The notes below the pieces were generated by a model that was given only the letters and a program-made list of their open reading frames with translations, made no database searches and was not told the DNA's origin. Shown here piece by piece: positions 9,853 to 18,518 of a DNA stretch of 64,000 nt. Origin of the DNA: Bacteroidales bacterium. GTDB taxonomy: Bacteria > Bacteroidota > Bacteroidia > Bacteroidales > UBA12077. How positions within the stretch are numbered: the stretch's first letter is position 1; every line of letters starts with the position of its first letter. The stretch covers positions 62,001-126,000 of the forward strand of contig WTBR01000028.1 of NCBI GenBank assembly GCA_013138975.1, read 5' to 3'. The position numbers were made by a program, and so were the translations under genes.

Positions 9853-12800
9853 ATGATAATATCACATAAAACGAACACAAAAAAAGTTATTCGCCTAATT
9901 CAGCGGATAACTTTTTTTTATGCAGTAATACTGCTGAGTAGCACTAATTTATTTGCTCAAACATATTATTTTGATTATTATGGTGCAAGGGAGGGGCTGC
10001 AATCAAAGGTGTATAACGTTATTCAAGATAATAATGGATATATATGGTTAGGTACCGAAAGTGGCATTTCTAAATTTGATGGTGTGAATTTTACAAATTA
10101 CACAACTGAAGATGGCTTAGAATCAGGAGAAGTTAAGAAAATTATCAAGGACAATAAAGGGAATATTTGGATAGGACATACAACAGGGAAAGTTTCATTT
10201 TTTGATGGAGAGAAAATTAGAAAACATCCTATTGGCGATTCTATTACAATGGAAATTACTTCTTTATTAATAGATAAGGAAGATGTTTTGTGGATATCAA
10301 CAAATGGTGATGGCCTGATGAGAATTGAGAATCCATATGAGTTTGATTCAGAGAAAATGATATACCAACAGTACAAAGGCAGAAAGCTTAGTGATCGGGT
10401 ATTTTCTGTATTAATGGCAAAAAGTGATTCTGTATTTGCAATAACAGATGCAGGAATACAAAAATTTAATAAAAAGGACAGTTCCTTTACCAGGCATATG
10501 CCAAAAGGACTTACGACCTATTGGCCAACAACAACGATGTTTGAAGATTCAAAAGGGGATATTTGGTATGGAACATATCATGGAGGACTGTATCGTTATT
10601 TAAAAGATGAAAATGAATTTAAAATTTATGATGCCCGTGATGGTTTAGCAGATAACTGGGTAACTTATATTACAGAAGATAGCAAAGGGAATGTTTGGGT
10701 AGGAACTTGGGGAGGAGGAATTACAAAATTCTCGGGAAATAATCTTAAAACCTATAATAATAAGAATGGATTAATTGATCATAAGATTTGGAAAATAGTT
10801 GAGGATCTTGAGGGAAATATTTTAATTGCAACCAATGATAATGGTTTAGCAATTTTTAAAGGTGAGAAATTCGAGTTTTATGGAACAAACGATGGTTTAA
10901 GTAATAAACAAGTGCGATCTATTGTAAAAGATAATGGAGGAAAGTATTGGTTTGGTACAGACAAAGGAATCTCTGTATATAATCCAAAAGCAGGAGATAA
11001 TGGCATTAAATATGCTTATTTTAATCAAGAATCTAATATGATTGGTGACCATATTGGGTTTTTAAGAAAAGACCTTAATGGAAGTATCTGGATAGGTACA
11101 GATCAGAACGGGATTACAATGTTTGATTATAAATCAGGGAGATTTGTTCGTAATCCGTATATAAACAGATATTTCCCAAGTGCTATGGTAACTGCACTTG
11201 ATATTGATAGTAAGAACCAACTTTGGATAGGAACTCAAGAAGGATTAATATTTCATGATATAAACGAGGATAAATCACAGATCCTTACGCAAATTATGGG
11301 ATTAAGTGGGATAGATATATCTGCTGTTTACGCTGATTCAAAAAACAGAATTTGGGTTGGAGTTAAAGGAAAGGGTTTAAATCTAATTATTGATGACAAA
11401 ATTGAAAAGGTCGAATTTGAAAATGAAATAACTCCTCAATGTATTATAGAGGATTTGTCAGGGAATATTTTGATTGGAACAATGAATAAAGGGATATTAA
11501 TATTTGATGGGAAAAATATAATAAAAACCATAGGAGTAAATAATGGATTGTTATCAAATTATATTAATCAATTAAATATTGATGACAGAGGGAATATTTT
11601 TGTAGGAACAGGTAGAGGCTTAAATAAAATAGACGCTAATGGAAACATACATGTATATACTGAAAAAAGCGGATTTACCGGGCTAGAAGCAAAGAAGAAT
11701 GCTACTTATAAGGACAATGATGGTAATTTATGGTTTGGAACAGTAGAAGGTGTTATAAAATATCAACCTGCTTTTGATTATACTAAATCATTAGAATCTA
11801 TTACTCAAATTTCTAGATTGAGAGTTAATAACGAAGATCGAGAAATGGATGCTAATAAAAAGTTTAGTTACTTAGAGAACACATTCACTTTTGATTATAA
11901 TAGTATTTGCTTGGACAATCCGGATGTTGTTGATTATCAGGTAATGTTGGAATCTGCTGATAAAGAATGGCGGCCTATTACGAAACGTACTGAAGAAACA
12001 TATTCTTCATTAGTCCCAAATAAATACGTTTTTAAGGTAAAAGCAAAAAACAGTGCCGGCATATGGAATTTAGAGCCTATTACATATGAGTTTACTATTA
12101 AACCGCCTTTTTATAAAACCTGGTGGTTTATACTAGCAATGGTTGCAGCAGGTATTTTAGGAATAATTTCTTACATTAAAGTTCGAGAGAGAAATTTGGT
12201 TAAAGAAAAGAAGATTCTTGAAGAAAAAGTTGAAGAACGAACAGCAGAAGTTGTTCAGAAAAGCATAGAAATTGAACAGAAAAATAAGGATATAACAGAT
12301 AGTATTCGTTATGCTAAGCGTATACAGACAGCAGTTTTGCCACCGGAACTTCCATTCGATGATACTTTTATCTTTTTTAGACCAAAAGATATTGTAAGTG
12401 GCGATTTCTATTGGTTAGAAACAATTGATAATAAAGAAATGATAGCGGCTGTTGATTGCACCGGCCATGGAGTGCCAGGAGCATTCTTGTCGATTCTCGG
12501 GCATAGTATGTTAACTAAAATTGTACGTGAGTATGGAATTTTAGAACCTGCAAAAATCCTTGATCAATTGGATCTGGAAATTGTAAATGCTTTACATCAG
12601 AAAGATTCTGAAAGTGATTTAGTTGTAAATGATGGAATGGATTTGGCTCTTATATGTTATAATAAGGACACACAAATTTTAGAATTTGCCGGAGCTTATA
12701 ATCCCTTGCTACAAATTCGCAATGGAGAATTAGAAGAAATAAAAGCGGATCGATTTCCTATAGGTATGTCAAGTGTTCATGATAGCAAGAAATTTACGAA

Positions 12801-13038
12801 TCATGAGATTAAAGTTGAAAAAGGAGATTCATACTATATATTTTCTGATGGCTATGCAGATCAGTTTGGTGGAGAAGATGGCAGGAAATTTCGAAAAAAG
12901 AATATGAAAGATTTATTAATATCTATTCAGAAAATGTCAATGAAAGAACAAGGAGAGGAACTAGAGAGATTTATGTTGGAATGGATGAAGGATTATGAAC
13001 AGATTGACGATATAGTATTTATCGGAAGAAGATTTTAA
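9853..13038 (+). CDS. Two-component propeller sensor with SpoIIE-type phosphatase
   Basis: 1061 residues. A signal peptide (AVILLSSTNLFAQ) precedes a long extracytoplasmic beta-propeller of Reg_prop repeats of the type DNNGYIWLGTESGISKFDG (residues about 45-660). A Y_Y_Y-like domain follows (about 670-760), then one membrane helix (TWWFILAMVAAGILGIISYI), a coiled coil (EEKVEERTAEVV), and a PP2C/SpoIIE serine phosphatase domain. Phosphatase metal-binding motifs are present: DIVSGDFYW, AAVDCTGHGVPGAF, FSDGYADQFGG and QIDDIVFIG. The architecture suggests that an external ligand controls dephosphorylation of a cytoplasmic phosphoprotein. SiaC-type proteins are known substrates of such phosphatases, and a SiaC is encoded at 32.4 kb, but pairing is only inference. 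Its last 70 codons are duplicated immediately downstream. Confidence 0.88.
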   Translation: MIISHKTNTKKVIRLIQRITFFYAVILLSSTNLFAQTYYFDYYGAREGLQSKVYNVIQDNNGYIWLGTESGISKFDGVNFTNYTTEDGLESGEVKKIIKDNKGNIWIGHTTGKVSFFDGEKIRKHPIGDSITMEITSLLIDKEDVLWISTNGDGLMRIENPYEFDSEKMIYQQYKGRKLSDRVFSVLMAKSDSVFAITDAGIQKFNKKDSSFTRHMPKGLTTYWPTTTMFEDSKGDIWYGTYHGGLYRYLKDENEFKIYDARDGLADNWVTYITEDSKGNVWVGTWGGGITKFSGNNLKTYNNKNGLIDHKIWKIVEDLEGNILIATNDNGLAIFKGEKFEFYGTNDGLSNKQVRSIVKDNGGKYWFGTDKGISVYNPKAGDNGIKYAYFNQESNMIGDHIGFLRKDLNGSIWIGTDQNGITMFDYKSGRFVRNPYINRYFPSAMVTALDIDSKNQLWIGTQEGLIFHDINEDKSQILTQIMGLSGIDISAVYADSKNRIWVGVKGKGLNLIIDDKIEKVEFENEITPQCIIEDLSGNILIGTMNKGILIFDGKNIIKTIGVNNGLLSNYINQLNIDDRGNIFVGTGRGLNKIDANGNIHVYTEKSGFTGLEAKKNATYKDNDGNLWFGTVEGVIKYQPAFDYTKSLESITQISRLRVNNEDREMDANKKFSYLENTFTFDYNSICLDNPDVVDYQVMLESADKEWRPITKRTEETYSSLVPNKYVFKVKAKNSAGIWNLEPITYEFTIKPPFYKTWWFILAMVAAGILGIISYIKVRERNLVKEKKILEEKVEERTAEVVQKSIEIEQKNKDITDSIRYAKRIQTAVLPPELPFDDTFIFFRPKDIVSGDFYWLETIDNKEMIAAVDCTGHGVPGAFLSILGHSMLTKIVREYGILEPAKILDQLDLEIVNALHQKDSESDLVVNDGMDLALICYNKDTQILEFAGAYNPLLQIRNGELEEIKADRFPIGMSSVHDSKKFTNHEIKVEKGDSYYIFSDGYADQFGGEDGRKFRKKNMKDLLISIQKMSMKEQGEELERFMLEWMKDYEQIDDIVFIGRRF

Positions 13039-13142
13039 AAAAGTATTCTCAATAGGGCAACAAAAAAGCCTTTCTTTTAATTAAGAAAGGCTTTTTTTAG
13101 TATGTAAGTTTTTTTATAATTTATTCACATGAATTGTTAAGC
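12820..13142. repeat. Tandem duplication, copy 1 (323 bp)
   Basis: Contains the last ~70 codons of the SpoIIE gene, its terminator hairpin, and an orphan piece of the rpsT 3' end (about 13115-13142). It aligns with 13143-13465 at an exact offset of 323 bp without net indels. The edges are approximate by a few bases. Confidence 0.9.
13062..13097 (+). terminator. Intrinsic terminator after SpoIIE gene
   Basis: A 15-bp inverted repeat with arms 13062-13076 and 13083-13097 (core AGCCTTTCTT / AAGAAAGGCT) ends in a run of T. It follows the SpoIIE stop by 23 bp. A-tracts on the left make it usable from both sides. Confidence 0.85.
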
Positions 13143-13361
13143 AAAGAAGATTCATACTATATGTTTTCTGATGGTTATGCAGATCAATTTGGAGGAGAAG
13201 ATGGCAGGAAATTTAGAAAAAAGAATATGAAAGATTTATTAATTTCTATTCAGAAAATGTCAATGAAGGAACAAGGAGAGGAACTAGAGAGATTTATGTT
13301 GGAATGGATGAAAAATTACGAACAGATTGACGATATAGTATTTATTGGCAGAAAATTTTAG
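13143..13361 (+). pseudogene. SpoIIE phosphatase C-terminal fragment
   Basis: This open frame is a duplicate of the last ~70 codons of the phosphatase gene, including FSDGYADQFGGEDGRKF and the DDIVFIG metal motif, and it ends with TAG at 13361. It has no ATG at its 5' end; the only upstream initiator is a TTG inside rpsT-derived sequence at 13134. It lacks the rest of the domain and cannot be an active phosphatase. It is a by-product of the 323-bp duplication and is probably not expressed, because the terminator at 13062-13097 lies just upstream. Confidence 0.85.
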
Positions 13362-13465
13362 AAAAGTATTCACAATAAAGCAACAAAAAAGCCTTTCTTT
13401 TAATTAAGAAAGGCTTTAATTTGTGTATAAGTTCTTTTATAATTTATTCACTTGAACTGTTAAGC
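13143..13465. repeat. Tandem duplication, copy 2 (323 bp)
   Basis: The second copy of the unit at 12820-13142. It holds the truncated SpoIIE tail, a second hairpin (about 13385-13420, with a weakened T-run on the plus side) and the real rpsT 3' end. In the 71 shared codons I count ten synonymous and three conservative non-synonymous differences. Confidence 0.9.
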
Positions 13466-13688
13466 TTGACTTTAAATTAGCAGCTTTGTTTGCATGAATA
13501 ATATTCTTCTTTGATAATTTATCTAGTATCGATGTAACTTTCGGCAACATTTCTGTAGCTTCAGTCTTATCAGTAGCACCTCTTAATATTTTAATCATAT
13601 TACGTGCTGTTCTTGCAAAATACTTATTGTGAACTTTTAATTTTTCACTTTGTCTTGCTCTTTTCTTTGCTGACTGATGGTTTGCCAT
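13437..13688 (-). CDS. rpsT: 30S ribosomal protein S20
   Basis: An 83-residue basic helical protein, MANHQSAKKRARQSEKLKVHNKYF..., typical of S20, which binds 16S rRNA in the small subunit body. Length and sequence are standard. It starts 30 bp downstream of the 3' end of tRNA-Glu on the same strand, so it may be read from the strong promoter upstream of the tRNA. Its final codons lie inside copy 2 of the 323-bp tandem duplication. The second hairpin at about 13385-13420 acts as its terminator on the minus strand, where the T-run is intact. Confidence 0.96.
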   Translation of the reverse strand: MANHQSAKKRARQSEKLKVHNKYFARTARNMIKILRGATDKTEATEMLPKVTSILDKLSKKNIIHANKAANLKSSLTVQVNKL

Positions 13689-13717
13689 AATCTCTCTGTT
13701 AATTAAAAAAACTTTTG

Positions 13718-13789
13718 TAGTCCGTAGGGGAATCGAACCCCTGTTACTAGGATGAAAACCTAGCGTCCTAACCCCTAGACGAACGGACC
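13718..13789 (-). tRNA. tRNA-Glu (UUC)
   Basis: A 72-nt cloverleaf on the minus strand. The acceptor arm GGTCCGT pairs with ACGGACT (first pair G-U). D-loop GTCTAGGGGTTAGGAC is followed by the anticodon stem CTAGG/CCTAG with loop TTTTCAT (anticodon TTC), and the T-arm AGGGG-TTCGATT-CCCCT. The discriminator is A. CCA is not encoded, so it must be added after transcription. Confidence 0.95.
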
Positions 13790-13816
13790 ATATATCAAGT
13801 CTAAAACTTGGTGGTG

Positions 13817-13847
13817 CAAAAGTAAATGAATTTTTTATTCCTGCAAA
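13817..13847 (-). promoter_or_regulatory. Bacteroidota sigma promoter for tRNA-Glu (and rpsT)
   Basis: Read on the minus strand, TTTG (13847-13844) is followed by 19 bases and TACTTTTG (13824-13817). This matches the Bacteroidota primary-sigma consensus TTTG–N19-21–TAnnTTTG exactly. Transcription should begin near 13810, about 20 bp before the tRNA. Confidence 0.85.
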
Positions 13848-13942
13848 TATTTTACTAAAAAAATTGCATCTGTTTTAAAAAAAAATGCATTTTGTTCGCA
13901 AAAGCGCATTTTTAGGGCATAAATTTTTCTAAAAAATAGAGC

Positions 13943-15298
13943 TTAAATTAATTCCAGAGCAAAATTTTGCAAATTGATACCTGAAAAATTACCACTACTC
14001 ATTAATAAAAGGTTCTTATTCTTAAGATTAATATTTGAAATAGAGTCAATTAATTCTTTTTGATCCGTAATTACAGTTAAATTTTTGTTTTGGAATGATT
14101 CTTTTACTTGTTCAATAGTTATTGGTTTTAATTTTTTATGCTTTATCACCTCGGGGTTAAAATAAACAACAGCAATATCGGCCATATCCATTGAGCCTGC
14201 ATATTCATTTAAGAACTCTTCATTTAAACTACTGAATGTATGAAGTTCCATAACAGCAATAAGTTTTCGTTCCTGGAATTGATTTTTTACAGCATTTACA
14301 GTAGCATTTAATTTAGAAGGTGAGTGCGCAAAATCTCTATATATATTTGTGTAATTATTTTCTGCTAGAAGTTCTAAGCGATTAGAGGCTCCTGTAAATT
14401 CAGATATCGCAACATAAAAATCATCATCACTTAATCCTAATTTATTACAAACTAATTTTGCACCACTGATATTTTGTAAATTGTGTTCTCCAAAAATCTT
14501 TAGTGAGATTTCTTCATCTTTATTTTTTAAAAAAGTTTTATTATCTCGTTTAGTATAAACATGAGTTGTATATTCAATTTTTTCTTCTGGATTTGCTGAT
14601 TGTAACACAATATCTTTTAATATATCATCATTTTTATAATAAAATAAACAGCCATCTGCTTCAATTTTTTCAATAAAAATCCGGAATTGTTCTTTGTAAT
14701 TTTCAAAACTTGGAAAAACATTAATATGATCCCATGCTATGCCACTGATTAAAGCTATATGAGGTTTGTAAAGATGAAACTTCGGACGAAGATCAATAGG
14801 TGAAGAGAGGTATTCGTCTCCTTCAAACACAGCAATTGATGTATCTTCTGATAAACTTACCATGGTTTCAAATCCATCAATTTGTGCACCGACCATGTAA
14901 TCAAATTTCATTCCATGAAATTTCAAAACATGCATTATCATTGATGTGATTGTAGTTTTACCATGGCTACCACCAATAACAACCCGAGTTTTATTTTTTG
15001 TTTGTTCGTATAAATATTCAGGATAAGAATAAATCTTTAGCTTAAGCTCCTTTGCTTTTATTAATTCAGGATTATCGATTCTTGCATGCATTCCTAGAAT
15101 AACAGCGTCTAAATCAGGAGAAATACTATCAGGATTCCAGCCGGAATGCTTCGGCAATATACCGTATTTAGCTAATCGTGTTTTTGAGGGTTCAAAAATT
15201 TCATCATCAGATCCAGTTACCTGATATCCTTTTTTACAAAGACTTATGGCTAAATTGTGCATTGCACTTCCACCAATGGCTATAAAATGAACTTTCAT
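13943..15298 (-). CDS. mpl: Murein tripeptide ligase Mpl
   Basis: UDP-N-acetylmuramate:L-alanyl-gamma-D-glutamyl-meso-diaminopimelate ligase recycles cell-wall tripeptide into peptidoglycan precursors. The 451-residue protein has the Mur ligase three-domain order: an N-terminal Rossmann domain (MKVHFIAIGGSAMHNLA), a central ATPase with P-loop VIGGSHGKTTITSM and FEGDEYLSSPIDLRPKFHLY, and a C-terminal domain with IYRDFAHSPSKLNATV. The opening IGGSAMHNLA and the DEYLSSPIDLRPKF signature favour Mpl over MurC. It starts at ATG 15298 and is divergent from the MBL-fold gene. Confidence 0.93.
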   Translation of the reverse strand: MKVHFIAIGGSAMHNLAISLCKKGYQVTGSDDEIFEPSKTRLAKYGILPKHSGWNPDSISPDLDAVILGMHARIDNPELIKAKELKLKIYSYPEYLYEQTKNKTRVVIGGSHGKTTITSMIMHVLKFHGMKFDYMVGAQIDGFETMVSLSEDTSIAVFEGDEYLSSPIDLRPKFHLYKPHIALISGIAWDHINVFPSFENYKEQFRIFIEKIEADGCLFYYKNDDILKDIVLQSANPEEKIEYTTHVYTKRDNKTFLKNKDEEISLKIFGEHNLQNISGAKLVCNKLGLSDDDFYVAISEFTGASNRLELLAENNYTNIYRDFAHSPSKLNATVNAVKNQFQERKLIAVMELHTFSSLNEEFLNEYAGSMDMADIAVVYFNPEVIKHKKLKPITIEQVKESFQNKNLTVITDQKELIDSISNINLKNKNLLLMSSGNFSGINLQNFALELI

Positions 15299-15302
15299 TT
15301 TT

Positions 15303-15310
15303 TATATTTG
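15303..15310 (+). promoter_or_regulatory. Candidate -7 element for MBL hydrolase gene
   Basis: TATATTTG fits TAnnTTTG, with a predicted start near 15316, about 66 bp before the gene. No convincing TTTG lies at the expected distance upstream, so support is partial. Confidence 0.35.
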
Positions 15311-15381
15311 TAGTATATTTAAAACGTGAAAATAATTAGAATTTACTAAAAATACTATTGCAAATCATTAAATACTAAAAT

Positions 15382-16215
15382 ATGAAACTTTTTCCAATCC
15401 ACATTAGCAATTTTAAAATTGATGGAGGCTCAATGTTTGGTGTAGTACCAAAGGTATTATGGCAAAGTAAATATCCCGCAGATGAGAATAATTTATGTAG
15501 CTGGTCTTTAAGATCATTATTAATAGACACAGGTGATCGTGTAATATTAATTGATACCGGACATGGAGATAAACAAGGCAAAAAATTCTTTAGCCATGTA
15601 CATTTATTTGGAGGAGATGGATTGGAAGGTGCCATTAATAAAAAAGGATATTCTTTGGACGATATCACCGATGTTATTTTAACGCATTTACATGCAGACC
15701 ATTGTGGAGGTGCAGTAAAATTTAATAATGACAAAACTGATTATGAACTTACTTTTAAAAACGCAAATTATTGGGTAAGCAAGCCGCATTGGGATTGGGC
15801 AATGAGTCCAAATAAACAAGAAGGAGCATCATTTTTAGAAGAAAACTTGATGCCGATGTTTAAAAGTGGGAAGTTGAAATTTATAGAAAAGGACACTGAA
15901 TTATATCCTGGCATTAACCTTAGATTGTATAATGGACATACTGTAGGGCAGATGATCCCATTTGTAGATACAGGTGACAATATCGTGGTTTTTATGGCTG
16001 ATTTAATTCCTTCGACAGCACATATTCCTTTAGTTTGGAATATGGCATACGATGTTCGTCCAATGGATATGATACAAGATAAGGAAGATTTTTTAAATGA
16101 AGCGGCAGAAAAAAAATACACTTTATTTTTCCAGCATGATTTATATAATGAATGTGCTACGGTACAAAAAACAGAAAAAGGTGTTCGAGTGAAAGAAACA
16201 TTTACTTTAATTTAA
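15382..16215 (+). CDS. MBL-fold metallo-hydrolase
   Basis: A 277-residue cytoplasmic metallo-beta-lactamase-fold hydrolase. The zinc ligands are all visible: LTHLHADHCGG (HxHxDH), YNGHTVGQM (His), MADLIPSTAHIP (Asp) and FFQHDLYNE (His). The layout and the long insertion between the first His cluster and the GHT motif resemble the lactonase/quorum-quenching-like subgroup, but the substrate cannot be determined. The gene starts at ATG 15382. A hairpin terminator sits about 110 bp after the stop. It stands alone between divergent mpl and the histidine kinase gene. Confidence 0.85.
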   Translation: MKLFPIHISNFKIDGGSMFGVVPKVLWQSKYPADENNLCSWSLRSLLIDTGDRVILIDTGHGDKQGKKFFSHVHLFGGDGLEGAINKKGYSLDDITDVILTHLHADHCGGAVKFNNDKTDYELTFKNANYWVSKPHWDWAMSPNKQEGASFLEENLMPMFKSGKLKFIEKDTELYPGINLRLYNGHTVGQMIPFVDTGDNIVVFMADLIPSTAHIPLVWNMAYDVRPMDMIQDKEDFLNEAAEKKYTLFFQHDLYNECATVQKTEKGVRVKETFTLI

Positions 16216-16322
16216 AGTTTCGATTTAATCTAGTAAATTAGTCTTTATGGGATATAGTTTTAGTTTTCTTTTTGGTAAATGGAAAAGTGAATTAAATATT
16301 TAACCATTTGATTTTCATTTAG

Positions 16323-16361
16323 AAATCCCTCCTTGTATTTAAATAATACAAGGAGGGATTT
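16323..16361 (+). terminator. Strong 17-bp-stem hairpin
   Basis: Perfect 17-nt arms (16323-16339 and 16345-16361) surround a 5-nt loop. It lies 107 bp after the MBL gene and could terminate it. The 3' arm contains AGGAGG, which sits 8 bp upstream of a small ATG frame at 16365, so the hairpin would also hide that ribosome binding site. Confidence 0.6.
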
Positions 16362-16364
16362 GTT

Positions 16365-16590
16365 ATGTTTAATGATTTTATTTGCCCTCATTGTGAAGGG
16401 CATATTATTTTTGCTGCTATAAGAAAGAAGGATAATAAAACCGGTATTTAATTCGGACACATATGAAATATTTTTTTCAGGAAAAGTAGGAGAGCATTGT
16501 ACTTACAAAATCACAAGTAAATTATTCGAAAAAACTGGCGATGATTCTGAAGAATACGCCCAACATTTTAAACTGTGTGATAAATATTAA
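16365..16590 (+). pseudogene. Small zinc-ribbon-like remnant with frameshift
   Basis: ATG 16365 opens a 28-codon frame starting MFNDFICPHCEGHI and ending with TAA at 16451. A +2 frame then continues without stop as PVFNSDTYEIFFSGKVGEHC… to TAA at 16590. One indel near 16440 would join them into a protein of about 75 residues with a CPHC knuckle. I do not recognise a family. It could equally be two unrelated chance frames, hence the low confidence. Confidence 0.3.
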
Positions 16591-16809
16591 GGTTTATTGT
16601 AGTAGCCAATTGATTTAAGAAACTAGGTGTAATCAAGACTGGTTGTGCTTTTTTTTGGTGAGAGTATTTAGATAATTAAAAATAATATTACGTAAAAATT
16701 AGATATGGATAATATTCTTGAAAGATGATCGATAAAAAAATGTTTTATTAATAGGGATGAATTGCAATTATCAGTACATTTAAAAATCAAAAAACATTTT
16801 AAGCCACTC

Positions 16810-18279
16810 ATGAAAAAAAAATATTTATCATTGATATTTTTTGGATGGATTTCCATTATTGCTTTATCATATTTTTTCAATATTTTTTTAATGAAGTTGA
16901 ATACTTCAAAAGTTGCTATAAATAAAGCTGAATCTTTTTTTAATGAAATTGTTATAACCAGATTGTGGAATTCTATTCATGGAGGAGTATATGTCCCTAT
17001 TACTGAAGAAACACAACCAAATCCGTATCTGGATGATCCCGATAGAGATATCGTAACTACAACAGGTAAGAAGCTTACAAAGATTAATCCGGCCTATATG
17101 ACTCGGCAAATAGCAAAGTTAGCCGAAAAGCATAATACAATTAAATATCATATTACCAGTTTAAATCCTATTCGTCCTGAAAATAAAGCAGATAATTGGG
17201 AAACCGCAACATTAAAAGAGTTTGAAGAAAGCCCAGCGGCTATTTTACAAAAAGATATTGTTGAGTCTATTTCATATTATCGCTATATGTCACCATTGAT
17301 TATAGAAGCCAGTTGTTTAAAATGTCATGCTGAACAAGGATATGAAATTGGAAATATAAGAGGAGGAATTAGTGTCTCATTTCGTGATGATATTTATGTT
17401 AAAGCTGAAAAAAAACAAACAATTGCTCTAACGATTATTCATCTGATTGTTTTATTCTTAGGAATTATTGGTTTAAAATCTCATGAACGAATGTCGAATA
17501 GGTTCTTATTGGAACTGAAATTAAAGAATGTAAAACTAGAAGAAAATCAGATTTATCAGCAGAAACTTAATAAGGATTTAAAAGGAATTAATGCTACAAA
17601 AGACAAATTCTTTTCAATAATTGCTCACGATTTAAGAGGGCCTTTTAATTCAATACTTGGATTTTCTAATATATTATTAGAAGATTTTCAAGAATTGCCA
17701 GACGATAAGAAATATGAAATGGTTCACATAATATCTGAATCAGCCGGAAGTAGTTATAATCTTCTTGAAAACTTGTTAATGTGGTCTCAAACTCAAACAG
17801 GAAGAATAAAATATAATCCCGAGGAGTTTGATATCAAACTCCTTTTTGATTCATTAACTAATTTATATAAAGAGCAAGCAAAGGATAAGAAAATTAGATT
17901 TAAGAATAATATTCAAGAATCATTTGTTTTGATTTCGGATAAGAATATTATTCAAACGATTCTACGAAATCTAATCTCTAATGCCATAAAATACACCCAT
18001 AAGGGAGGATCAATTACATTAGATTGCTATATAACAAATACAACTGGAGATATAAAAATAGTTGTTGCAGATACGGGTGTTGGAATATCAGAAGAAAAGT
18101 TAAATAAGCTTTTTAATGTTGAGGGAACAATTTCAACGGAAGGTACTGAAGAGGAAAGAGGTACAGGATTAGGATTAATATTATGTATAGATCTTGCGAA
18201 AATAATTGGAGGAGAATTAGAAATAGAAAGTAAATTAGGTCAAGGGAGTGAGTTTAAATTTACTATACCACAAAATTAA
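16810..18279 (+). CDS. Sensor histidine kinase with DUF3365 haem-type sensor
   Basis: A membrane sensor kinase of 489 residues, starting at the ATG at 16810. A longer reading from TTG 16762 is possible, but the ATG places the first membrane helix (MKKKYLSLIFFGWISIIALS) at the N-terminus. The periplasmic domain is Tll0287-like (DUF3365) and includes a c-type haem motif CxxCH in IIEASCLKCHAEQGYEIG. The second helix is LTIIHLIVLFLGIIGL. The kinase core contains HisKA FFSIIAHDLRGPFNSI (phospho-accepting His), HATPase N-box NLISNAIKYTHKGG, DTGVGISEEK and GTGLGLIL. No response regulator gene is adjacent. It probably senses redox state or a gas through bound haem. Confidence 0.9.
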   Translation: MKKKYLSLIFFGWISIIALSYFFNIFLMKLNTSKVAINKAESFFNEIVITRLWNSIHGGVYVPITEETQPNPYLDDPDRDIVTTTGKKLTKINPAYMTRQIAKLAEKHNTIKYHITSLNPIRPENKADNWETATLKEFEESPAAILQKDIVESISYYRYMSPLIIEASCLKCHAEQGYEIGNIRGGISVSFRDDIYVKAEKKQTIALTIIHLIVLFLGIIGLKSHERMSNRFLLELKLKNVKLEENQIYQQKLNKDLKGINATKDKFFSIIAHDLRGPFNSILGFSNILLEDFQELPDDKKYEMVHIISESAGSSYNLLENLLMWSQTQTGRIKYNPEEFDIKLLFDSLTNLYKEQAKDKKIRFKNNIQESFVLISDKNIIQTILRNLISNAIKYTHKGGSITLDCYITNTTGDIKIVVADTGVGISEEKLNKLFNVEGTISTEGTEEERGTGLGLILCIDLAKIIGGELEIESKLGQGSEFKFTIPQN

Positions 18280-18518
18280 ATTTGAGTTTTAAAAATCCCT
18301 GTTTTTGCAATTATATTAATAGCAATCATAAAAATTAAAGATATTCTAAAAAATGAGATGTATTTTTCTAATAGCATATGTTAATTCGTTATTCCTTCAT
18401 TATATAATTGAATTGTATACTAACAATTAGTACCTTACAAAGGAATAAAGCAATTTTATTAAACCATCTCTTAAAAATGACATCTTATAAATTGAAATTC
18501 TAATTTAAATAATACAAA

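Larger units (their letters stand above)
16216..16809. other. Long spacer with hairpin and broken small frame
   Basis: 594 bp between the MBL hydrolase and the histidine kinase. It holds a strong 39-nt hairpin (16323-16361) and a short, apparently frameshifted coding remnant (16365-16590). The last 200 bp are AT-rich, and I see no tRNA, terminator or clear promoter there. Confidence 0.5.

Noticed and set aside
9853..13038. Hybrid two-component system histidine kinase
   Set aside because: The propeller/Y_Y_Y layout is shared with hybrid kinases, but the C-terminus is a PP2C/SpoIIE phosphatase with no HisKA, HATPase or receiver motif.
12826..13465. Second phosphatase gene after the SpoIIE gene
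   Set aside because: The frame begins inside rpsT-derived sequence with only a TTG, has one fifth of the domain and lies behind a terminator.
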